Translations under genes and position numbers: made by a program
From: Sciscionella marina DSM 45152
GTDB lineage: Bacteria > Actinomycetota > Actinomycetes > Mycobacteriales > Pseudonocardiaceae
DNA: 64,000 nt
Assembly (NCBI RefSeq): GCF_000379465.1
Contig: NZ_KB905380.1
Coordinates: 186,001 to 250,000, forward strand
Direction of reading: 5' to 3'
Notes under the pieces: model-generated
Told to the model about the DNA's origin: nothing
Database searches by the model: none
What the model saw: only the letters and a program-made list of their open reading frames with translations
Part shown: piece after piece, positions 24,671-33,800 of the stretch
Layout: the number at the start of each line of letters is the position of its first letter
How positions within the stretch are numbered: the stretch's first letter is position 1

Positions 24671-25792
24671 TCAGTTCTGCACCGGAAGCCCGAGCTCGCG
24701 GGCGACGGTGACGCGTAACAGGTCGTTCGGTCCGGCGTAGACGAGCCCGGCGAGCGGCCCGAACAGTTCCGCGGTGAGCCCGGAGCCCGCGACGAAGGAA
24801 CGGACACCGCCGAGCGCGGTGGCGTGCTCGGTGAAGGCGATGTAGTCCTGGGAGACCGAGATCTTGGTCAGCGCCGCCTCACCGGCCAGCCGGCGGATCG
24901 ATTCGCCATCATCGAGACGGCGGGCGATGCCGTACACCAGCCCGCGGGAGCGCCACAGCGCCATGGCCATCTCCGCGACCCGCCCGGCGACCAGCTGGCT
25001 TGCCCCCATCGGCCTGCCGAACTGGCTCCGGTCCCGTGCCCAGCTCACGGTCCGGTCGAGCACCCGCTGCATCGGCCCGAGCGCGTACCCCAGCAGTACG
25101 GAACGTTCCCAGGCCGTGGTCGCGGTCAGCAGGGCGAGCCCGGAGCCCGGTTCGCCGAGCATCCGCTCCGCGGGCACGTGCACCTCGGTGAATTCGAGCG
25201 CGCCCATCGGAACCTCCGGGAGGGCGAGCTTGCCGAACGCTTCGGTGCGGGTGACCCCTTCCGCGTCCAGATCGACGAGGAACGGGGTGAGCGCGAACGG
25301 ATGGTTGCCCTCCTCGGTGCGCGCGAACACCAGGGCCAGGTCCGCGACCGGGGCCGCGGTGATGAAGGATTTCCTGCCGTTGAGCCGAAAACTCCCGTCC
25401 TCGCGGCGAACCGCGCTGGTGCGCATGGAAAGCGGATCGCTGCCGCCCTCGTCCTCGGTCAGCGCGTGACAGAGCACGAGTTCACCGGACCGCACCGCAT
25501 CGGGCAGCACCGCTTCACCGAGCGCGGCCCGCAGCGGGCGCTGCACCCCGAACAGCTGTGAGGTGAGCGCGTAGCACAGTCCGGCGGGCACCCCGGCCCG
25601 GCCGAGTCCCTCGATCATCGCGATCCCGTCGAGCACCGATTCGGGATCGGTGAGCAGGCCGTGTGCGCCGAGGGCTTTCCACGCGGTGCGGAAATCCGCC
25701 CCGGAAAGCTCCGCCGCCACCGGTTCCGCCCGCTGCCGCGCCGCGAGCACCCGCTGTTCGAGCGCGCCGTCCAGACCGAGTGGGGCCGTCAT
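24671..25792 (-). CDS. acyl-CoA dehydrogenase-fold flavoprotein, likely prolyl-carrier dehydrogenase
   Basis: A 373-residue flavoprotein with CHALTEDEGGSDPLSMRTSA (FAD/substrate signature), GSFRLNGRKSFITAAPVADL and a C-terminal LVYAGPNDLLRVTVARELGL in place of the usual Y-E-G-T-N-E-I base motif. Context is diagnostic: its ATG overlaps the stop of a stand-alone carrier protein (ATGA), and the gene before that is a prolyl-type AMP ligase. That trio matches the PltF/PltL/PltE and RedM/RedO/RedW systems, which convert L-prolyl-S-carrier to pyrrolyl-2-carboxyl-S-carrier. I infer this role; the enzyme could stop at a dehydroproline stage. Confidence 0.8.
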   Translation of the reverse strand: MTAPLGLDGALEQRVLAARQRAEPVAAELSGADFRTAWKALGAHGLLTDPESVLDGIAMIEGLGRAGVPAGLCYALTSQLFGVQRPLRAALGEAVLPDAVRSGELVLCHALTEDEGGSDPLSMRTSAVRREDGSFRLNGRKSFITAAPVADLALVFARTEEGNHPFALTPFLVDLDAEGVTRTEAFGKLALPEVPMGALEFTEVHVPAERMLGEPGSGLALLTATTAWERSVLLGYALGPMQRVLDRTVSWARDRSQFGRPMGASQLVAGRVAEMAMALWRSRGLVYGIARRLDDGESIRRLAGEAALTKISVSQDYIAFTEHATALGGVRSFVAGSGLTAELFGPLAGLVYAGPNDLLRVTVARELGLPVQN

Positions 25793-26049
25793 CGTGCCAC
25801 GGTCTGTTCGGGAGCGACCGCCCGGCACAGTGCGCGGACGTCACGGAAGTTGGCGGCGACGATCTCGGCATCTCCGAGCCGCACCCCGTGCTCGCGTTCG
25901 ATTTCACCGACGATCTTCATGATCGTCAGCGAATCGAGCAGCCCGGAGATCAGCAGTGGGGTGTCCGGTTCGATCGGTTCGACCGGGCCGCTCGCCGATT
26001 CCCGGATCACCCGCTCCACGAGTGCCCGCAATCGTTCGAGATCAGTCAT
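25789..26049 (-). CDS. stand-alone acyl/peptidyl carrier protein
   Basis: An 86-residue four-helix carrier protein. The phosphopantetheine site is Ser40 in ISGLLDSLTIMKIVGEI. It overlaps the ligase stop and start on both sides (26042-26049 and 25789-25792), so it is tightly coupled to the adenylating enzyme upstream and the flavoprotein downstream. This size, LLDSL motif and position match the PltL/RedO type carriers that hold proline during oxidation to pyrrole. Confidence 0.9.
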   Translation of the reverse strand: MTDLERLRALVERVIRESASGPVEPIEPDTPLLISGLLDSLTIMKIVGEIEREHGVRLGDAEIVAANFRDVRALCRAVAPEQTVAR

Positions 26050-27496
26050 TCGATTCCTCCTCTGTGTCGGGCAGCCCGGCGGCCAGCGCGGGCCGGTCGA
26101 GCTTGCCCCTGTTGTTGAGCGGAAGCCGGTCGATTTCGCGCAGGATGTCGGGCATCATCCGGCGCGGGAGCTGTGCGGCGAGCTGCGCGCGCAGCGGCCC
26201 CGGCCCGATGCCCTCGGTGACCGCGAACAGGGCGAGCCGGTCCCCGTGCGGCAGCGCCACCGCCTCGGCGATTCCCGGTATCCCGCTCGCCGCGTGTTCG
26301 AGTTCGCCGAGATCGATCCGGTGCCCGCGGAACTTCACTTGGTGATCGCGCCTGCCGTGCAACCGGATCCGGCCCTGTCCGTCCACAGTGGCCAAATCCC
26401 CGGTGCGGTAGGCCCGCCGGGTCTCGCCGTCGGCGAACCGCAGCGGCACGCACGCGTCCCGCAGCCGCCCGTCCTGCAGGTAACCGCGGAACACCGAGCG
26501 CCCGGCGACGGCGATCTCGCCCTCGGTGGCCGGCCGGTCGCGCTCGTCGAACAGTTCCACCGAAAGCCCGTCGATCGCGCCGCCGATGGGCAGGCCCTCG
26601 ACGGCCCGCCAGTCCGTGGGGACCCGGAAACCGGTGCACACGTTGGTTTCGGTCGGCCCGTACAGATTCCACCAGTCCCGCCCGGGAAACTCACGCAGGT
26701 ACCACTCCAGTAACTCCGGAGGGAACGGTTCACCGGCGAACGCGCACACCCGCAGTTCGGGAAGTACCGCGGCACGGGCGCCACCCCGATCGGCGAGCGC
26801 GCGGTAGAAGGTGGGTACCGCGTACCAGACGGTGATCCGCTCATCGGCGAGCCAGCCGGTCACATCCCGGGGGAACGGTTTCAGTTCCTCGGGCAGCAGT
26901 ACCAGGCAGGCGCCCGCCAGCGCGGAACCGAAAATGTCGAAAGTGGACAGATCGAAGCTCAGCGCGGACTGCGAGCCGATCCGGTCCCCGGCACCGATTC
27001 CCAGGGCGGCCACCGACCAGCGCACGAAGGTGAGGATGTTGTCGTGGGTGAGCAGCACTCCCTTCGGCCAGCCGGTGGAACCGGAGGTGAACAGGATGTA
27101 GGCGTCCTGCCCGGGATCCCGCTCGACCGGGGAACGCGGTTCCAGCACCACATTCGCCAGCAGCATGCCGTCGTTCCCCGTGGTGAGCACGAAGTCGAGA
27201 TCCGCGTTCTGCGCGGCGCGCTCGATCCGTGCGGCCGGATCGGCATACTCCAATGGTGCCGCGACGGCCCCGGCCCGCAGGACGGCGTAGACCGCGCGCA
27301 CCGCGTCCGCGTTCTTCGGCAGGTGGATCCCGACCCGGTGCCCCGGGCGCACTCCCCCGGCGGCCAGCCGGTCCGCGAGCTCGCGCACCTGCAGCTCCAG
27401 TTCGCGGTACCCGACACCCGCCCCGTCCGCGCGCAGTGCGGGCGCCTCCGGGGCTCGCCGCGCGGCCTCGGCCAGCAGTTCGTCCAGCCGGTTCAT
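26042..27496 (-). CDS. free-standing amino-acid adenylating enzyme, prolyl-AMP ligase type
   Basis: A 484-residue stand-alone NRPS adenylation protein. The P-loop ILFTSGSTGWPKGVLLTHDN, core ALSFDLSTFDIFGSALAGAC, DERITVWYAVPTF, YGPTETNVC and the terminal lysine in NNRGKLDRP are present. Hand alignment to GrsA gives pocket residues D-L-F-Y-A-A-L-V-C-K, close to the D-L-L-Y-L-A-L-V-C pocket of PltF/RedM-type L-proline ligases. So proline or a near analogue is the predicted substrate, transferred to the carrier protein encoded next. ATG 27496 overlaps the permease stop as ATGA and has ACGGAGG upstream. Confidence 0.85.
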   Translation of the reverse strand: MNRLDELLAEAARRAPEAPALRADGAGVGYRELELQVRELADRLAAGGVRPGHRVGIHLPKNADAVRAVYAVLRAGAVAAPLEYADPAARIERAAQNADLDFVLTTGNDGMLLANVVLEPRSPVERDPGQDAYILFTSGSTGWPKGVLLTHDNILTFVRWSVAALGIGAGDRIGSQSALSFDLSTFDIFGSALAGACLVLLPEELKPFPRDVTGWLADERITVWYAVPTFYRALADRGGARAAVLPELRVCAFAGEPFPPELLEWYLREFPGRDWWNLYGPTETNVCTGFRVPTDWRAVEGLPIGGAIDGLSVELFDERDRPATEGEIAVAGRSVFRGYLQDGRLRDACVPLRFADGETRRAYRTGDLATVDGQGRIRLHGRRDHQVKFRGHRIDLGELEHAASGIPGIAEAVALPHGDRLALFAVTEGIGPGPLRAQLAAQLPRRMMPDILREIDRLPLNNRGKLDRPALAAGLPDTEEESND

Positions 27497-28293
27497 CCGG
27501 ACCTCCGTTCGCCGCGGGACCGGTAGGCGGATACCGCAACGGCCCCGAACACCGCGGTCAGCGCGACCGTCCAGGCGAGTGTGGCCAGCAGCGGGCCGGT
27601 GAGTTCCCCGCCGTGCGCGAGCCCGCGCATCGCGTCGATGGCCGAGGAGAGCGGGTTCACCGCGGCGATCGGTTCGGCCCAGCCGGCCAGCGATCCCTTC
27701 GGCGCGAAACCGGTGGACAGGAAGGACAGCACCAACAGCAGCACGTTCACCAGTGAGATGGCGGTCTCCGCGGACTTGGCGCGCATCGCGATCGCGACCA
27801 TGAACCAGGCGATGCCGAAACCGAACACCACAGGCAGCAGGAAAAAGCCCAGGATCGCGAGCGGACCGGCCGCGAAGCGGAAACCGAGCGCGAAGCCCAG
27901 CAGGAACACCAGCACCGTGGTGGCCAGATTGCGCACCGCATCGGCGCCGACCCGGCCGAGCAACGGGGCCGAACGCGCGATCGCCACGGTGCGCAGCCGC
28001 GCGTCCATCCCGCCGTGCAGATCCCGGTAGGTGGCCACGGCAGTGTTCAGCGCGGCGAAGACCACGCCCATGACGATGAACAGCGGCAGGCTGTAGTTCA
28101 CGTATCCGGCATAGCCACGGCCCGGCAGCACCACATCCGCGAAGCCCAGCGTCATCGCGAGCAGCATCACCAGTGGGAAGAACGAGCCGAGCACGATCGT
28201 CGCGGGGCTGCGGAAGGTCTCCCGCACCGCCCGCCCGGCCAGCAGTGCGGCGTCCCGGAAGAATTCCGGGCGCGCGGCGGTGTTCGTGGTCAT
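27493..28293 (-). CDS. ABC-2 type transporter permease
   Basis: A 266-residue membrane protein with about six hydrophobic segments in the DrrB-like ABC-2 layout: short cytoplasmic N-terminus, first segment ATIVLGSFFPLVMLLAMTLG, conserved cytoplasmic loop with RLRTVAIARSAPLLGR, and the late segment following NPLSSAIDAMRGL. It is paired with a second permease (28290-29090) and the ATPase (29087-30022), all with ATGA/GTGA overlaps. The system should form a heteromeric exporter, probably for the siderophore or an intermediate. Confidence 0.9.
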   Translation of the reverse strand: MTTNTAARPEFFRDAALLAGRAVRETFRSPATIVLGSFFPLVMLLAMTLGFADVVLPGRGYAGYVNYSLPLFIVMGVVFAALNTAVATYRDLHGGMDARLRTVAIARSAPLLGRVGADAVRNLATTVLVFLLGFALGFRFAAGPLAILGFFLLPVVFGFGIAWFMVAIAMRAKSAETAISLVNVLLLVLSFLSTGFAPKGSLAGWAEPIAAVNPLSSAIDAMRGLAHGGELTGPLLATLAWTVALTAVFGAVAVSAYRSRGERRSG

Positions 28294-29090
28294 GCCTGCC
28301 TCCCGAACCGGCGCGCACCGAGCCAGACGAACAGCACCAGCGGGCCGAGCAGCCAGGCCAGTCCGATCAGGACGGTGGAAACCGGAGGGGTCGCCGGGAC
28401 GCTCAGCGCGCGCAGCAGATCCGCGATCCGAGAGACGGGGAGCTGCGCGATCACCGGCCGCAGCCAGCCCGGATAGGAGCCGGTGGGCGTGAAAGCGTTG
28501 GAGAGCAACAACATCGGAAAGTAGACGAGGTTGCACACCGCGTCGAGCAGCGGCAGCTTCTGGATGCTCAGCCCGAGGGCGAGGTAACCGGAACAGACGG
28601 TGAGCGCGAGCAGGATCGTGCACAACACGAACCCTACGGTGGCCGGCGGCCCGCCGAGGAACCGGAAGCCGAGCCCGTAGCCCACCGATACCAGCAGCAG
28701 CAAGGAAACCAGCGCTACGAGCACCCGGGCCGCGAGCCAGCCGAGCAGCGGGGCCGAGCGGGCGATGGGCAGCGCGCGCAGGCGGCGCAGGAATCCGGTG
28801 CCCACATCCTCCGCGGCCGCCACCGCGGCGGAGATCCCGTTGGACAGCGTCGCCTGGATGAGCACCGCGGGCAACAGGTACTGGGCGTAGCCGAGCCCGG
28901 ATGCCGGAATGAAGCGGCCGAACACCGCGAAGAACAGCACCGCGAACACCATCGGGGTGCACAGCACCCCGATCAGCGTTGCCGGTCTGCGCAGGATCTG
29001 CACCAGATGCCGGACCGCGAGCGCCCGCCAGTCGGCGAGCGCGGACGGCGTCGGCCCGTGCGGGCGCACCACGACGAGGGCCGCGCTCAT
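28290..29090 (-). CDS. ABC-2 type transporter permease
   Basis: A 266-residue ABC-2 permease, paralogous to the adjacent 27493-28293 protein. It has the same RLRALPIARSAPLLGW coupling loop and the same late PVSRIADLLRALSV amphipathic segment. About six transmembrane helices. It overlaps both neighbours. With the DrrA-like ATPase encoded just upstream it would form the exporter. Confidence 0.9.
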   Translation of the reverse strand: MSAALVVVRPHGPTPSALADWRALAVRHLVQILRRPATLIGVLCTPMVFAVLFFAVFGRFIPASGLGYAQYLLPAVLIQATLSNGISAAVAAAEDVGTGFLRRLRALPIARSAPLLGWLAARVLVALVSLLLLVSVGYGLGFRFLGGPPATVGFVLCTILLALTVCSGYLALGLSIQKLPLLDAVCNLVYFPMLLLSNAFTPTGSYPGWLRPVIAQLPVSRIADLLRALSVPATPPVSTVLIGLAWLLGPLVLFVWLGARRFGRQA

Positions 29091-30022
29091 TCGGGCGCCC
29101 CCGTGCTCGGTGCGCCGGTCAGCGCGAAGAACACATCGTCGAGGCTGGGGTGGCGCAGCGCGGCGTCGTCCACCTCGATCTCGTGCGTGTCCAGGGTGCG
29201 CAGCACCTCGGTCAGGGTCCGGGATCCCTGTGCGGGCACCGAAAGCAGCTGCCCGTTCTCGGTGATCCGGTACCGGGCGCCCAGGATGTCCCGCGCGCGG
29301 GCCCTGGTGCCCGGATCGGCGAGGGTGAGGTGGCAGACCGCGCCACCGATCTTCGCCTTGAGCGTGGCGACGCTGCCCTCGGCGATGACCTGCCCGCCGT
29401 CGATCACCGCGATCTGGTCGGCGAGTTCATCGGCCTCCTGCAGATACTGCGTGGTCAGCAGAATCGTCACGCCCTCGGCGCGCAGCCCGCGCACCATCTC
29501 CCAGAGCGCGGCACGGCTGTTCGGGTCGAGCCCGGTGGTCGGCTCGTCCAGGAACAGCACCAACGGCCGGGCGATGATGGACACCGCGAGGTCCAGCCGC
29601 CTGCGCATGCCGCCGGAGAAACCGCCGCAGCGCCGGTCGCCCACCTCCGCGAGACCGAAGGCCTCCAGCAGTTCCCCGGCCCGGCGCCGTCCCGCGTACC
29701 GGCCGAGTTTGTTCAGCCTGGCGAACAGGTTCAGGTTCTCCCGCGCGGTCAGGTTCTCGTCCAGTGCGGCGAACTGGCCGGTCACGCCGATCACCGAACG
29801 CGCCCGGTCCGGCTCGGTCACCGTGTCGTATCCGGCGACCGAGGCTCGCCCGGAATCCGGGCGCACCAGCGTGGTGAGCACATTGATCGCGGTGGTCTTG
29901 CCCGCACCGTTCGGGCCGAGCACGCCGAGGATGCTGCCCTCGGCGACGGTGAGCGAGAGCCCGCGCAATGCTTCGGTCGGCCCGAACCGCTTGTGCACGT
30001 CTTCGAGCGCGACGACGTTCAC
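29087..30022 (-). CDS. ABC transporter ATP-binding protein (DrrA family)
   Basis: A 311-residue ATPase: Walker A GVLGPNGAGKTTAINVLTTL, Q-loop in VIGVTGQFAALDENLTAREN, signature FSGGMRRRLDLAVSII, Walker B LVLFLDEPTTGLDP, and the DrrA-type C-terminal extension ending HPSLDDVFFALTG. Start GTG 30022 has GGAGGG five bases upstream and overlaps the hydrolase stop as GTGA. It energises the two ABC-2 permeases downstream. Family members export antibiotics and siderophores. Confidence 0.93.
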   Translation of the reverse strand: MNVVALEDVHKRFGPTEALRGLSLTVAEGSILGVLGPNGAGKTTAINVLTTLVRPDSGRASVAGYDTVTEPDRARSVIGVTGQFAALDENLTARENLNLFARLNKLGRYAGRRRAGELLEAFGLAEVGDRRCGGFSGGMRRRLDLAVSIIARPLVLFLDEPTTGLDPNSRAALWEMVRGLRAEGVTILLTTQYLQEADELADQIAVIDGGQVIAEGSVATLKAKIGGAVCHLTLADPGTRARARDILGARYRITENGQLLSVPAQGSRTLTEVLRTLDTHEIEVDDAALRHPSLDDVFFALTGAPSTGAPE

Positions 30023-30840
30023 CGGTTCCCTCCTTCGGTCTCCCGGAGAAACCGGGATATCGCTTCGTGTACCGCTTCCGGGCGTTCGAGATAGCCGAAA
30101 TGCCCGCAGTCGGCGAGTTCGGTGTACTGCGCGGCCGGGATGGCCTCGGCCACCTCGCGGCCGAGTTCCGGCGGCACCATCAGATCGTCGGCGAACCCGA
30201 TCACCAATGCCGGCGCGGTGATCCGCCGGTAGTCCGCGAGCCGGTCCGGGAAATCCCGCAGCTGCACGGAATACTGCGTGCGCACCCCCTCGGTCACCGC
30301 AGATCCCTGCAGCGCGAACAGGTCCAGCCAGTCGCGCACCGCGACCGGATCGCGCAGTGTCGCCGGGGAAAGGTTCTGCAGCGCGGTGATCGCCGCATAG
30401 TAGTCCGGTGGCAGCACGATGCCCTCGTCGTGCAGCGCGCACTCTCCCCGGGTCAGGGTGTCCTGCACCGGTTCCGGGCGCCCGCAGGTGGCCATGAGCA
30501 CCATCCGGTCCACCAGCTCCGGCCGTTCGAGGGCGAGCTCGGCCACGATGCGCGCGCCGAGCGAGGTGCCGATCAGCACGGCCGGGCCCGCGTCGAGGTG
30601 ATCGAGCAGTCCGGCGAGATCGCCGACCAGTTCGGCCATGCCGAAATCCGTGCCGTCCCCGGGTTCGAGCCCGCGGTTGTCCGGGGTGACCACCCGGTAC
30701 CCGGCCGTGGTCAGCGCGGGCACCTGGTGACCGTGCCAGACCCGGCCGGGGCTCCCGGTGCCCATCACGAGCACCGCGAGCGGCCCGTTGCCGTGTTCGG
30801 TGTAGCTGCAGTTCCTGCCGTTCACCGGTGCGGTGCTCAT
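30019..30840 (-). CDS. alpha/beta hydrolase
   Basis: A 273-residue alpha/beta hydrolase. The nucleophile elbow is [10 protein letters not shown], with catalytic Ser, and the late [12 protein letters not shown] supplies the catalytic His; an acid is expected in [11 protein letters not shown]. Start ATG 30840 overlaps the stop of the large synthetase gene as ATGA. It could hydrolyse the ferric siderophore to release iron, or edit the assembly line; a second hydrolase of the family is encoded at 52671-53432. No signal peptide, so it is cytoplasmic. Confidence 0.85.
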   Translation of the reverse strand: MSTAPVNGRNCSYTEHGNGPLAVLVMGTGSPGRVWHGHQVPALTTAGYRVVTPDNRGLEPGDGTDFGMAELVGDLAGLLDHLDAGPAVLIGTSLGARIVAELALERPELVDRMVLMATCGRPEPVQDTLTRGECALHDEGIVLPPDYYAAITALQNLSPATLRDPVAVRDWLDLFALQGSAVTEGVRTQYSVQLRDFPDRLADYRRITAPALVIGFADDLMVPPELGREVAEAIPAAQYTELADCGHFGYLERPEAVHEAISRFLRETEGGNR

Positions 30841-33800
30841 CGGCGGCTCCCCGCGCTCGCGGGTTCCGGGAGGAACGCGATGGCGCGGAAGTACGCCACA
30901 TAGCGGTCCAGGGTCTCGGCGGTGACCGGTGGGCAACCGAACCCGGATCCGGCGAGCCCGGCCCTGGTGTGTTCCTGGCCTAGCCGGGATTCGCTCGTGC
31001 TTCCGGTGTATTTGCCGTAGTGCTCGGCGAGCAGCACCGCCTGGGCGAGTGAGTGGTCCCCGCGTTCGGCGAGCTCGCCCGCGCGCTCCTCGAGCAGCGC
31101 ACGCCACTGTTCGAAGGGCAGCACCGGCAGCACGAATCCGGCCGCACGCAACCGGTCCAGGATGGCGGCGATACTGGTCGGCTGCTCATTGGTGAGGTGG
31201 TGGGCCCTGCCGGTGCCCGGATCGGTGTGTGCCAGCCGCACGATCGCGCCCGCCACGTAGTCCACCGGCGCCAGGGTGATCGCATCCGAGCGCAGTTCCG
31301 GCGCGGCCCCGAGCAGCACCATGGCACGGATGAAGTACCAGAATCCGATGGAGTCGCTGCACGCGCCGGTTCCGCTGTGCCCGCTGATCCGTCCGGGCCG
31401 GTAGATCGCGACCGGTATGCCACGACCGGCGGCCGCACGCATCAGTTCCTCGGCGACCCATTTGCTGCGCACATAGCCGTTCGTGCCGATCTGTTCGGCG
31501 CTCAGCGCCGGCTCCTCGGGCAGTACCGCCGGATTGGCGCCACGGCGCACCGATACCGAGGCGGTGGAGATGAACCGGACCGGTTTGAGCCGCCCGGTCG
31601 TGGCCAGCCGCAGCACCGCGACCGCTCCGTCCACATTGGTCTCCCGCAGTTTCGGATACGCCTCGATATCGTTGACCTTCGCCGCGTTGTGGTAGATCTC
31701 CCCGGAGTGCTCGGCCAGCCAGGCGTACCGCTCGCTGTCCAGGCCGAGGCGCGGTGCGGCGAGATCACCGGGCACCGCGACGATCCGCTGCGCGTAGTCC
31801 GGTGACCAGAGCCGGTAGCGCCGCAGGGCCGCGCACACCCGCCGGTATCCGGCCTCCTCATCGGCGGCACGCACCAGGCAGTGCACCGTGGCCGGGGTCG
31901 TGGCGAGCAGTTCGGCGAGCAGGAAGGAGCCGAGGAACCCGGCGGCACCGGTGAGCAGGATGTGCCGCGCCCGCCCCGGTTCCACCGCCGGTGCGCAACC
32001 GTCCGCGCGGATGTCCGCAGCGAGTTCGGTGTCCGCGCGCAGCAGTTCGAGTTCGCCGCCGGTTTCGGTGTCGGTGTCTGCTTCCTGCGGTCCGCGGGCG
32101 GCGAGCAACGCGGGGCTCGGCGCATCGTAGATATCGCGCACCGAGATCCCCGGATCGAAGCGGGCACGCAGCTTGTTCACCAGCCGGACGACCAGCAGCG
32201 AATGCCCGCCCACGGCGAAGAAGTCCTCCGCCCTGCCGACCGCGTCCCGCTCCAGCACCTCGGCGAACAGCTCGGCGACCAGTCGCTCCGCCGGGGTACG
32301 GCCCGGTTCCCGTTCCCGCTCGGCGGCGAGCGCCGGTTCCGGGAGGGCGGCGAGGTCGAGTTTCCCGTTCACGGTCAGCGGCAGGCAGTCCACGGCGAGC
32401 AGGACGGCGGGCACCATGGTCGAGGGCAGCTGCGCGGTGAGGCGTTCCCGCAGCGCCTCGGTGCCGAGTTCCCCGGCGGCCCCGGAATCGGGCACCACAT
32501 AGCCGATCAGCCTGGCCTCGGTTCCGCTGCCGTGCGCGATCACCGCCGCCTGCCCGACCCCGTCCAGCGCGGCGAGCACATTGCCCACCTCGGCGGGTTC
32601 GATGCGGTGGCCGCGGATCTTCACCTGATCGTCGGCGCGGCCGAGGAAGTCGAGCCCGCCGTCCGGGCGCCACCTGGCCAGGTCACCGGTGCGGTACATC
32701 CGGGTGCCCGGCGCGCCGAAGGGATCGGCGAGGAATCGTTCCGCGGTGAGTCCGCCGCGGCCGAGATAACCGCGCGCCAGCCCGATCCCGGCAAGATAGA
32801 GCTCCCCGGTGACGCCTTCCGGGACGGGAAGCAGCCCGGTGCTGAGGACATAGGCGCGGGTGTTCCGGATCGGGCGCCCCACCGTGGGATCCGCCGAGTC
32901 CGCGAGATCGGCACCGAGCGCGTTGATCGTGTACTCGGTCGGGCCGTACAGGTTGTAGCCGGAAACCCCGGGAGCCGCGCGCAGGCCGGTCCACAGCGCA
33001 TCGCCGACCGCTTCCCCGCCGAGCGAGACGAACACGACACCGGGTTCCTCACTGTGCCGCGGATCCTGTGCCCTCGGCCGCTCCAGCAGCCCCTGTTCCA
33101 CCAGATGCTGTCCGTAGGTCGGGGTGACGTCGAAGGCGTCGATGCGGTGCCCGTCGAAGTAGGCGAGCAGCCCGGGCGGATTGCGGCGCAATTCGTCGTC
33201 GATCACGTGCACCTCGTGCCCGGCGAGTAGCCAGAGCAACTGTTCCCAGGAGGCGTCGAAGGAAAACGAGGTGGTGTGCGCGATGCGCAGCCGCCTGCCA
33301 CCGACTCGGTCCAGCACCGGGGCGAAGATCTCCCGTTCGTGGTTGTGGAACATGTTGGTCAGCCCGCGATAGTTCACCGCGACACCCTTGGGTTCCCCGG
33401 TGGAGCCGGAGGTGAAGATGACATAGGCTAGGTGGTCGAGCCCGGCGGGCCGGGGCACCTGTTCCGGTGGGGTGCCCGGGTATTCCGTGGCACCGGCGTA
33501 GTGCACCACCCGCGGATCCCGCGCGTACTGCTCGGGCAGCCGCCCGGCGAGCTCCGGGGTGGTCAGGATGAGCGTCGGCGCGGACTGGTCGAGCATGGAG
33601 CGGATGCGCGCGGGCGGAGTCTCCTGATCGATGGGCACATATGCGGCGTGCGCGGCGAACACCCCGAACAGCGCGCCGATCATCAGCTCGGAGCGCGGCA
33701 GCAGCAGGGCGACCCGGTGTTCCGCGCCCGCCCCGTGCGCCAGCAGCAGCCGGGCGGTGCGGTTGGCCAGCGTGGCCAGCTCGGCGTAGCGCAGCACGGT

